Below, one piece after another: positions 56,932-64,000 of a DNA stretch of 64,000 nt (positions within the stretch are counted from its first letter, which is position 1; the number at the start of each line of letters is the position of its first letter). The notes beneath the pieces are model-generated. The model was given only the letters and a program-made list of their open reading frames with translations. It did no database searches and was not told the origin of the DNA. The translations under genes and the position numbers were made by a program. The DNA is from Massilia aquatica. GTDB taxonomy: Bacteria > Pseudomonadota > Gammaproteobacteria > Burkholderiales > Burkholderiaceae_D. The DNA is taken from positions 124,001 through 188,000 of the forward strand of contig NZ_VVIW01000003.1 in NCBI RefSeq assembly GCF_011682045.1, in the 5' to 3' direction.

Positions 56932-57618
56932 TCATGCGTGACCGGCGCGGTCGGCCGTGCCGCTCATCGACACCGCCGCCAGCACCATGTGGGTGATCAT
57001 TTCCTCGGCGTCGTCGAAGTCCTTGCGCGAGAGCTGTTTGCGGTTCAGCACCAGTGCCATCTGCGCCGAGAAATCGGCGTACGACTGCGTCATGGCCCAG
57101 ATGGCGAACAGCAGGTGGGTGGCGTTGATCGGGCCGATGCGGCCTTCGCCGATCCAGCCTTCGAACACCTCGATATCCTTGCGCAGCAGCGGCACCACCC
57201 GGCTCTGGATCTGCTGGCCGTACAGCTGCGCGCCGCTGATCACTTCCATCGCATACACGCGCGACGCCCACGGCTGTTCGCGTGAAAAGCGCAGCTTGGC
57301 CTGGATGTACGCGCGCAGCATGTCGCGCGGTTCCTGGCCAGGATCGGCCAGGGTGGCCATGCGCGCCAGCCAGTCATCGAGCACGCCATCGAGCACCCTC
57401 TCGTACAGCGCCTGCTTGGTCGGAAAATAGTACATCAGGTTCTGCTTCGACAGGCCGGCCTGCTCGGCGATGGTGGCGATCGAAGTGCCTTCGTAGCCGC
57501 ATTCGGCGAACACGCGCACGGCCACGTTGGCGATGTCGGCTTCGAGCTTGTCGCGATTGAGAATGCGGCGCTTGACGGCGGGCGTGCGCGCAACTGCGGC
57601 GGTCTTGGTGGCGGCCAT
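56932..57618 (-). CDS. RutR-like TetR-family regulator
   Basis: This 228-aa regulator has an N-terminal HTH (GTSIATIAEQAGLSKQNLMYYF), then the YcdC/RutR-type C-terminal domain (WASRVYAMEVISGAQLYG, RKDIEVFEGWIGEGRI). E. coli RutR responds to uracil. Location in front of pyrimidine-degradation genes makes a pyrimidine-linked role likely (inference). The start ATG at 57618 is 8 bases after the MocR gene's stop, implying co-transcription. Confidence 0.87.
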   Translation of the reverse strand: MAATKTAAVARTPAVKRRILNRDKLEADIANVAVRVFAECGYEGTSIATIAEQAGLSKQNLMYYFPTKQALYERVLDGVLDDWLARMATLADPGQEPRDMLRAYIQAKLRFSREQPWASRVYAMEVISGAQLYGQQIQSRVVPLLRKDIEVFEGWIGEGRIGPINATHLLFAIWAMTQSYADFSAQMALVLNRKQLSRKDFDDAEEMITHMVLAAVSMSGTADRAGHA

Positions 57619-57626
57619 GGTGACTT

Positions 57627-59093
57627 TCAGCGTAGCGATTGCAGGAAGCCGATCAGCTCGGGCGCGTCGGCGGCATACGCCACGTTGAAGCGGAACCAGA
57701 TGCTCGGGGACGGGCGCAGCATGAAAAACTCGTGAGGCGAGAGCAAAATGCCGGCGCGCAGCGCGCGGTCGGCGATCACCTTGCCGTTGAACTCCGCCGT
57801 CGGGGTGATGGGCCAGCCGGCGCTGACGAACATGCCGCCGCGCGGCCGGGCCAGCGGCTCCATGCCCGCCTCCTGCAAGCGCTCGATGGTGCGTTCGCGC
57901 CCCGAGCGCAGTTGATCGACCAGGCGTTCCACCATGCGTTTGTAGGGCCGCGCCGAGAGGGCGTGGTACACCGCGCGCTCGTTGATTTCGGAGGTGGTCA
58001 GCCCGGTCAGCATCTTCACGCGCAGCAGTTCGGGAATCAGCGAATTCGAGGCGCAGATCGAGCCGACCCGCAGCACCGGCGACAAGGTCTTGGAAAAGCT
58101 GCCGACGCGGATCACGCGCCGCAAGCCGTCCATGGCCGCCAGCGAGGCGTCGCCGCCGGCTGCCAGTTCGCGGTAGATGTCGTCTTCCACCAGCCAGAAG
58201 TCGAACTGCTCGGCCGCCAGCAGCAGCCGGTGCGCCTGCGCCTGCGTGAGCGAGGTGCCGAGCGGATTTTGCAGCACGGTGTTGACGAACATGAGCTTGG
58301 GCTGGGTGCTGGCCGCCTGCGCCATCAAGGCATCCATATCCAGCCCGTCCGGCCCGCGTGGAATGCCGACCGCAATGCAGCCGTGGTGGCGGATCAGCGA
58401 GAGCAGGTTGCTGTAGCCCGGATCTTCGACAAAGACCGTGTCGCCCGGCTTGGTCAGCGTGCGCAAAATCAGGTCGAAGGCGTGGGTGGCGCCGTTGGTG
58501 AGCAGGATCTGGTCGGGCGTGACGGCAAACAGTTCGTCGGCCAGCGTCGCGGCCAGGTGCTGGCGCAGGGTGGGAAAGCCGAGCGGATGGCCGTAGCCGC
58601 GCAGGCGGCTGGCGGGAATCTTCATCGCGTGGCGCACCGCGTCGAGCACCGTGTCGTCGCCATACCACTCGGGCGGCAGCCAGCCCGCGCCCACCGGCAG
58701 CGCATCCGACACGCCGGAATACAGGTCGGGGGTGAGGGCGTCGATGGCGGCCGGCGTGGGCTGCAGCGCCAGTTGCTGCGGCGCGCTGGCCGCTTCGCTG
58801 CGCGCCACGAAAAAGCCGGAACCGCGGCGCGAACTCAATAAGCCCAGGGTGAGCAGGCGGTCATACGACTCCACCACCGTGAAGGTGCTCACCCCGTTAC
58901 ACTTTGCGAAACGTCGAACCGAGGGCATCTTTGTGCCCACGCGCAATTCGCGCCGGTTTACCATCAGCGCGATGGCCGCCACGATCTGGTCGACCAGGCC
59001 GCCGCGCTTGCTGCGCTCGATTGCCAGCACCGGCCAGCCATCCCCGCAATTGCCAGGAGGAATTTCCTCACGCAGAACGTCGCTCTCATCCAT
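57627..59093 (-). CDS. MocR-family (GntR-aminotransferase) regulator
   Basis: This 488-aa regulator has an N-terminal GntR winged helix (LRVGTKMPSVRRFAKCNGVS, TVVESYDRLLTLGLL) and a class I aminotransferase-like domain with the PLP Lys in VGSFSKTLSPVLRVG and aspartate in WLVEDDIYRE. It is divergent from the omega-aminotransferase gene, the usual arrangement when a MocR protein controls an aminotransferase. The ATG at 59093 follows AAAGGA; TTG at 59099 is less likely. Confidence 0.9.
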   Translation of the reverse strand: MDESDVLREEIPPGNCGDGWPVLAIERSKRGGLVDQIVAAIALMVNRRELRVGTKMPSVRRFAKCNGVSTFTVVESYDRLLTLGLLSSRRGSGFFVARSEAASAPQQLALQPTPAAIDALTPDLYSGVSDALPVGAGWLPPEWYGDDTVLDAVRHAMKIPASRLRGYGHPLGFPTLRQHLAATLADELFAVTPDQILLTNGATHAFDLILRTLTKPGDTVFVEDPGYSNLLSLIRHHGCIAVGIPRGPDGLDMDALMAQAASTQPKLMFVNTVLQNPLGTSLTQAQAHRLLLAAEQFDFWLVEDDIYRELAAGGDASLAAMDGLRRVIRVGSFSKTLSPVLRVGSICASNSLIPELLRVKMLTGLTTSEINERAVYHALSARPYKRMVERLVDQLRSGRERTIERLQEAGMEPLARPRGGMFVSAGWPITPTAEFNGKVIADRALRAGILLSPHEFFMLRPSPSIWFRFNVAYAADAPELIGFLQSLR

Positions 59094-59266
59094 CCACAAG
59101 TCCTTTGCTGCGGCGCCGCAAACTGTATTGTTTGCGCTACCGATACGGTTGGCGGGTTTTGCGATTTGTGTATATGTGCCATAGTTGATCTGCTGACTAT
59201 TATTGCATCATCATTTTGCCAACTGGTAAATTATTTTTTTAGTTGTAAAAACTATTGGAGAGTCGC

Positions 59267-60583
59267 ATGAACGAGTCCAGACCAGCATCGATGTCGTCGT
59301 TTTGGATGCCATTTACCAATAATCGCGATTTCAAAGCCAACCCGCGCCTGCTGGTATCGGCTGAGGGGATGTATTACAAGGATGTCGACGGCAACACCGT
59401 GCTCGACGGCACAGCGGGCCTGTGGTGCGTGCCTTGCGGGCACAACCAGCAGAAGATCGTCGCCGCCGTGCGCGAGATGGTCGGCCAGCTCGACTTCGCG
59501 CCCACCTTCCAGATGGGCCACCCGGCCGCCTTCGACCTGGCCGAAAAACTGATGGACTACACCGGCCACCGTTTTGGCCACGTCTTCTACACCAACTCCG
59601 GTTCGGAAGCGGTCGACACGGCGCTGAAGATGGCGCTGGCCTACCACCGCGCGCGCGGCGAAGCGGGGCGCACGCGCCTGATCGGGCGCGAACGCGGCTA
59701 CCACGGCGTCGGTTTCGGCGGCATTTCGGTCGGCGGCATCGGCGGCAACCGCCGCACTTTCGGGCCGCTGCTGCCGGGTGTCGACCACCTGCCGCACACG
59801 CACAACCTGGAAAAGAACGCCTACTCGCGCGGCGAGCCGGAACACGGCGCCAACCTGGCCGATGAACTGGAACGCATCGTCGCGCTGCACGACGCATCGA
59901 CCATCGCGGCGGTCATCGTGGAACCGGTGGCCGGGTCCACCGGCGTGCTGATTCCGCCGAAAGGATATCTGAAACGCTTGCGCGAACTGTGCACCAAGCA
60001 CGGCATCCTGCTTATCTTCGATGAAGTCATTACCGGTTTCGGGCGCTTGACCACGCCGTTCGCGTTCGATTACTTTGACGTCATTCCGGACATGGTCACC
60101 TGCGCCAAGGGCCTGACCAACGGCATGGTGCCGATGGGCGCGGTGTTTACCCAACAGCATATCCACGACGCCTTCATGGACGGCCCGGCCGGCATTGAAC
60201 TGTTCCATGGCTATACCTATTCGGGCCATCCGCTCGCCTGCGCCGCTGCGCTGGCCACGCTGGAGGTATTCGAAGAGCAGAAGATCCTCGACAACGCCAA
60301 AGCCGTGCAGGAATACTGGACCGACGCGGTGCATTCGCTCAAGGGCCTGCCGCACGTGATCGACATCCGCACCATCGGGCTGGTGGCGGGCATCGAACTG
60401 GCGCCCATCGACGGCAAGCCGGGTGCGCGCGCGTTTGGGGCCTTCAAGAAGGCGTTTGCCGATGGCGTGCTGATTCGCACCACCGGCGACATCATCGCCC
60501 TGTCGCCACCGCTGGTACTCGAGAAGAAGCACATCGACGAGTTGTTCGGCAAGCTGGCAACCATTCTCAAAAACCTGGACTGA
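59267..60583 (+). CDS. Omega-amino acid:pyruvate aminotransferase (beta-alanine type)
   Basis: This 438-aa class III aminotransferase has [13 protein letters not shown] at the N-terminus (BauA/beta-alanine-pyruvate hallmark), [42 protein letters not shown] and PLP Lys in CAKGLTNG near residue 282. It would turn beta-alanine (from uracil) into malonate semialdehyde, which mmsA, 4 bp downstream, oxidises. A GGAGAG ribosome site supports the ATG at 59267. Confidence 0.92.
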   Translation: MNESRPASMSSFWMPFTNNRDFKANPRLLVSAEGMYYKDVDGNTVLDGTAGLWCVPCGHNQQKIVAAVREMVGQLDFAPTFQMGHPAAFDLAEKLMDYTGHRFGHVFYTNSGSEAVDTALKMALAYHRARGEAGRTRLIGRERGYHGVGFGGISVGGIGGNRRTFGPLLPGVDHLPHTHNLEKNAYSRGEPEHGANLADELERIVALHDASTIAAVIVEPVAGSTGVLIPPKGYLKRLRELCTKHGILLIFDEVITGFGRLTTPFAFDYFDVIPDMVTCAKGLTNGMVPMGAVFTQQHIHDAFMDGPAGIELFHGYTYSGHPLACAAALATLEVFEEQKILDNAKAVQEYWTDAVHSLKGLPHVIDIRTIGLVAGIELAPIDGKPGARAFGAFKKAFADGVLIRTTGDIIALSPPLVLEKKHIDELFGKLATILKNLD

Positions 60584-60587
60584 CCCC

Positions 60588-62102
60588 ATGAGCAATCTCG
60601 ACACGCAGTTGGATACAATCACTCACTTCATCAACGGCGCCAAGGTCGATACGGCCAGCGGCCGCTACGCCGACGTCTTCAATCCCGCCATGGGCGAGCC
60701 ATGCGCGCGCGTGGCGCTGGGCACGGCCGACGATGTGGATGCCGCCGTCGCCGCGGCCGCCGCGGCGTTTCCGGCATGGTCGGCGACGCCGCCGCTCACG
60801 CGCGCGCGGGTCCTGTTCAAGTATCTGCAGCTATGCCAGGCGCATACCGACGAATTTGCGGCCATGCTCACGCGCGAACACGGCAAGACGTTTTCGGACG
60901 CGCAGGGTGAAGTGGCGCGCGGCATCGAGATGGTGGAATTCGCGGTCGGGATTCCGCAACTGCTCAAGGGCGAATTCACCGACCAGATTTCGCGCGGCAT
61001 CGATGCCTGGTCGATGCGCCAGGCGCTCGGTGTGGTGGCGGGGATCACGCCGTTTAACTTCCCGGTGATGGTGCCGATGTGGATGTTCCCGGTCGCGATC
61101 GCCTGCGGGAATACCTTTGTTTTGAAGCCGTCCGAACGCGACCCGTCGGCGTCCCTGCTGCACGCGCTGCTGCTCAAGGAAGCCGGGCTGCCGGACGGCG
61201 TGTTCAACGTGGTCCAGGGCGACAAGGTCACCGTCGACGCGCTGCTCGATCATCCGGAAGTGCAGGCGGTCAGTTTTGTGGGCTCGACCCCGATCGCGGA
61301 ATATATTTACGCGCGCGGCAGCGCCAGCGGCAAGCGGGTGCAGGCGCTGGGCGGGGCCAAGAACCACATGGTGGTCATGCCCGACGCCGACATGGACATG
61401 GCGATCGATGCCCTGATCGGCGCCGCCTTCGGGTCGGCCGGGGAGCGCTGCATGGCCATTTCGGTGGTGGTGGCGGTGGGCGACGCCGGCGACAAGCTCA
61501 TTGGCGCGCTGGGCCAGCGCACCGCCGCGCTCAAGATCCGCGACGGCATGGCGCATGACGCCGAAATGGGGCCGGTGGTCAGTGCCGCAGCCAGGGAACG
61601 CATCGAGCGCTTGATCGGCGAAGGCGTGGAGCAGGGCGCGACGCTGGTGGTCGATGGGCGCAACTGCAAGGTGCCCGAACGCGAGAACGGCTTTTTTGTC
61701 GGCGGCACCTTGTTCGATCACGTGACGCCCGATATGACGATCTACAAGGAAGAGATTTTCGGACCGGTGCTGTGCGTGCTGCGCGCGCCGGACGTGGCCA
61801 CGGCGGTCAAGCTGATCAACGCCAACGAGTACGGCAACGGCGTGGCGATCTACACGCGCGACGGCGGCACGGCGCGTGAGTTCGTGCGCCAGATCCAGGT
61901 CGGCATGGTGGGAGTGAACGTGCCGCTGCCGGTGCCGATGGCGTTCAACAGTTTCGGCGGCTGGAAGCGCAGCATGTTCGGCGACCACCACGCCTACGGT
62001 CCGGAAGGCGTGCGCTTTTATACGCGGCACAAGGCGGTGATGCAGCGCTGGCCGAACACCGCGAGTGCTGGCGTGGAATTTGCTTTTCCACAGATGAAGT
62101 AG
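60588..62102 (+). CDS. mmsA: Methylmalonate/malonate-semialdehyde dehydrogenase (CoA-acylating)
   Basis: It oxidises malonate or methylmalonate semialdehyde to acetyl- or propionyl-CoA. The 504-aa ALDH has the MmsA features [52 protein letters not shown] (replacing the general-base Glu motif) and catalytic Cys in [11 protein letters not shown] near residue 290. It follows the aminotransferase after 4 bases, forming the downstream half of uracil/thymine breakdown. Confidence 0.94.
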   Translation: MSNLDTQLDTITHFINGAKVDTASGRYADVFNPAMGEPCARVALGTADDVDAAVAAAAAAFPAWSATPPLTRARVLFKYLQLCQAHTDEFAAMLTREHGKTFSDAQGEVARGIEMVEFAVGIPQLLKGEFTDQISRGIDAWSMRQALGVVAGITPFNFPVMVPMWMFPVAIACGNTFVLKPSERDPSASLLHALLLKEAGLPDGVFNVVQGDKVTVDALLDHPEVQAVSFVGSTPIAEYIYARGSASGKRVQALGGAKNHMVVMPDADMDMAIDALIGAAFGSAGERCMAISVVVAVGDAGDKLIGALGQRTAALKIRDGMAHDAEMGPVVSAAARERIERLIGEGVEQGATLVVDGRNCKVPERENGFFVGGTLFDHVTPDMTIYKEEIFGPVLCVLRAPDVATAVKLINANEYGNGVAIYTRDGGTAREFVRQIQVGMVGVNVPLPVPMAFNSFGGWKRSMFGDHHAYGPEGVRFYTRHKAVMQRWPNTASAGVEFAFPQMK

Positions 62103-62142
62103 AAGACCCTGAATGCGGGATGCGTACGGTTGGCTGATGATG

Positions 62143-62236
62143 CGTCGTTCCCGCGCAGGGCTAGGCGCCCCCGCGGGAATCCATAGCACCTGTGATCAAA
62201 GGTGCTATGGACCCCCGCCTGCGCGGGGGAGACGAG
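62143..62236. repeat. Dispersed triple-hairpin repeat, copy 4 (mmsA-preT gap)
   Basis: The first arm is GTTCCCGCG with CGCGGGAA (interrupted), then CCATAGCACC paired with GGTGCTATGG around TGTGATCAAA, then CCCCCGCC-TGCG-CGGGGG. Confidence 0.75.
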
Positions 62237-62300
62237 GGTTCAGCTAATAATGTGTCCACGGGGGTAGGTGAACCTAATTAGAAAAACAGGGATGTAAAAC

Positions 62301-63674
62301 ATGATCGAGTCTCTCAAGCACCTGCCGCACGCGGCCAGTTCCAGCAGCGCGCTGGCCGAACAGTTCACCGACCTCGCACCGGCATTGACCCGCCGCCAGG
62401 CCGCCATCGAAAGCGCGCGCTGCCTGTACTGCTACGACGCGCCGTGCACGCGCAGCTGTCCGTCCGAAATCGACGTGGCCAGCTTTATCCGCAACATCCA
62501 CGACCAGAACATCAACGGCGCGGCGGCGGGCATCCTCAAGCAGAACATCCTGGGCGGCAGCTGCGCGCGCGTGTGCCCGACCGAGATCTTGTGCGAAGAC
62601 GCTTGCGTGCGCAATCACGATGAAGAAGGCCAGCCCGTCAAGATCGGCCTGCTGCAACGGCACGCGCTCGATCATGCCTCGTTTACCTCCTATCCGTTCC
62701 AGCGCGCCGAGCGCACCGGCAAAAGAATCGCCGTGGTCGGCGCCGGCCCGGCCGGCCTGTCGTGCGCGCATCGCCTGGCCATGCTGGGCAACGATGTCGT
62801 CATCTTTGAAGCCCGCTCCAAGTCCGGCGGCCTGAATGAATACGGCATCGCCAAGTACAAGCTGACCGGCGACTTCGCCCAGCGCGAGGTGGAGTTCTTG
62901 CTCAGTATCGGCGGCATCGACGTGCAGCACGGCCGCATCCTCGGCGTGAACCTGCACCTGCACGAACTGCACACCCAGTACGACGCCGTGTTCCTCGGCC
63001 TGGGCCTGAACGCCAGCCGCCAGCTCGGGCTGACCGGCGAAGACGCCCCCGGCCTGATGGCGGCGGTGGACTACATCGCCGACCTGCGCCAGGCTACCGA
63101 CCTGGCCAGCTTGCCGGTGCCGAAGCGCGCCATTGTCATCGGCGCCGGCAACACGGCGATCGACATGGCGGTGCAGATCAAGCGCCTCGGCGCCGAAGAC
63201 GTGACCCTGGTGTACCGGCGCGGTGCGGAGTCGATGAGCGCGACGCACCACGAACAGGATATCGCGAAGGCCAATATGGTGCGTATCCGCACCTGGGCGG
63301 CGCCGCTGGAAGTGCTGCTCGACGATGCGGGCCGCGTGCGCGGCATGCGCTTTGAAGAGACGCGCCTCGATGGCGCCCGCCTGATCGGTACCGGCGCCTT
63401 TATCGAGATCGCCGCCGATGCGGTGTTCAAGGCCATCGGCCAGTGCATGGACCCGGTGGGTTTGTCGGACCAGATGGCGCAGCAGCTCACGCGCGAGGGC
63501 GACAAGATCCACGTCGACGCGCAGTTCCGCACGGCGCTGGCGGGTATTTACGCGGGCGGCGATTGCGTCGCGCCGGGGCAGGACTTGACGGTACAGGCGG
63601 TCCAGCATGGCAAGCTGGCGGCGATGGCCATTCACAATGACATCCAATTCAAGGTGGAGGCTTCCCATGGCTGA
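62301..63674 (+). CDS. preT: NAD-dependent dihydropyrimidine dehydrogenase subunit PreT
   Basis: This is the electron-input subunit for reduction of uracil and thymine. The 457-aa product has N-terminal 4Fe-4S cysteines (C41, C44, C49, C53 in CLYCYDAPCTRSCP, then CARVCPTEILCEDAC), an FAD site VVGAGPAGLSCAH, an NAD site VIGAGNTAIDMAV and a C-terminal FAD motif YAGGDCVAPG. It overlaps preA by eight bases. The hydantoinase step would be expected just beyond the window. Confidence 0.94.
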   Translation: MIESLKHLPHAASSSSALAEQFTDLAPALTRRQAAIESARCLYCYDAPCTRSCPSEIDVASFIRNIHDQNINGAAAGILKQNILGGSCARVCPTEILCEDACVRNHDEEGQPVKIGLLQRHALDHASFTSYPFQRAERTGKRIAVVGAGPAGLSCAHRLAMLGNDVVIFEARSKSGGLNEYGIAKYKLTGDFAQREVEFLLSIGGIDVQHGRILGVNLHLHELHTQYDAVFLGLGLNASRQLGLTGEDAPGLMAAVDYIADLRQATDLASLPVPKRAIVIGAGNTAIDMAVQIKRLGAEDVTLVYRRGAESMSATHHEQDIAKANMVRIRTWAAPLEVLLDDAGRVRGMRFEETRLDGARLIGTGAFIEIAADAVFKAIGQCMDPVGLSDQMAQQLTREGDKIHVDAQFRTALAGIYAGGDCVAPGQDLTVQAVQHGKLAAMAIHNDIQFKVEASHG

Positions 63675-64000
63675 CCTGAGCATCGAATTTTGCGGCATCA
63701 AGTCCCCCAATCCGTTCTGGCTGGCCTCCGCGCCACCGACCGACAAGGCCTACAACGTGGTGCGCGCCTTCGAGGCGGGGTGGGGCGGGGTGGTCTGGAA
63801 GACGCTCGGCGAAGACCCGGCCGCCGTCAACGTGTCGTCGCGCTACTCGGCCCTGTACGGCAAGAACCGCGAGGTGATCGGGTTTAACAACATCGAACTC
63901 ATTACCGACCGCTCGCTCGAGATCAACCTGCGCGAGATCACGCAGGTGAAAAAGGACTGGCCGGACCGCGCCATGATCGTCTCGCTCATGCTGCCGTGCG
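63667..64000 (+). CDS. preA: Dihydropyrimidine dehydrogenase catalytic subunit PreA, N-terminal part
   Basis: The 111 codons present begin MADLSIEFCGIKSPNPFWLAS, then PPTDKAYNVVRAFEAGWGG and VVWKTLGED, the dihydroorotate-dehydrogenase-like FMN domain start of PreA. GFNNIELITDR and MIVSLMLPC follow. The rest lies beyond 64000. The start overlaps the preT stop. Confidence 0.93.
   Translation, partial: MADLSIEFCGIKSPNPFWLASAPPTDKAYNVVRAFEAGWGGVVWKTLGEDPAAVNVSSRYSALYGKNREVIGFNNIELITDRSLEINLREITQVKKDWPDRAMIVSLMLPC

Overview
The window is GC-rich chromosomal DNA, best matched to a betaproteobacterium of the Oxalobacteraceae (Massilia, Duganella or Janthinobacterium type). This assignment is an inference from protein style, codon use and gene content; no rRNA gene is present to confirm it. 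No tRNA, rRNA, CRISPR array, complete insertion sequence or prophage was found.

Layout: 1-4319 holds minus-strand housekeeping genes (end of pilC, pilB, a CorC/HlyC-type CBS protein, a ClpP-like protease). 4560-13887 is purine-base catabolism: uraH, divergent puuE-xdhA-xdhB-xdhC-guaD, then an exported adenosine deaminase. 14201-22060 holds a large Oar-like TonB-dependent receptor and a tightly overlapping exported trio: 5'-nucleotidase lipoprotein, PLD-fold enzyme, S1/P1 nuclease. 22151-24754 has a MipA-like protein and an AT-richer islet with a double-glycine-leader peptide and a CPBP intramembrane protease. 24905-31618 (minus) is transaldolase, then a BMP-type nucleoside ABC transporter and a hydrolase; a second TonB receptor diverges from it at 32102. 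35001-38186 is DUF969-DUF979-pcp plus a LysR regulator. 38208-40285 is psuG/psuK (pseudouridine). 40574-49346 is punA-deoB-deoC-aldehyde dehydrogenase-deoA-cdd-deaminase. 49333-54371 holds accessory genes (two VOC proteins, a LytS/LytR-type pair with a small membrane protein, a nitrilase, a GNAT, a T/N-rich secreted protein). 54442-56924 is a tandemly duplicated and partly decayed SIMPL/membrane-protein locus. 56932-64000 is pyrimidine-base degradation: RutR-like TetR, MocR, omega-aminotransferase, mmsA, preT, preA.

Taken together, most of the 60 kb reads as one nucleic-acid utilisation supercluster: secreted nuclease and nucleotidase, outer-membrane receptors, an inner-membrane nucleoside importer, phosphorylases and deoxyribose/ribose handling, then purine, pyrimidine and pseudouridine breakdown.

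The most interesting observation is a composite promoter/operator repeated three times with identical spacing: ATTTATA-N9-TATAAAT-G-N13-GTATTTGYCA-N18-CATAGT. It lies upstream of TonB receptor 1 (14201-14271), tal plus the nucleoside ABC operon (31824-31894, minus) and punA-deo (40415-40485). It predicts a dedicated nucleoside regulon whose regulator is not recognisable in the window. Dispersed GC-rich triple-hairpin repeats and a MITE-like inverted-repeat element lie between genes.
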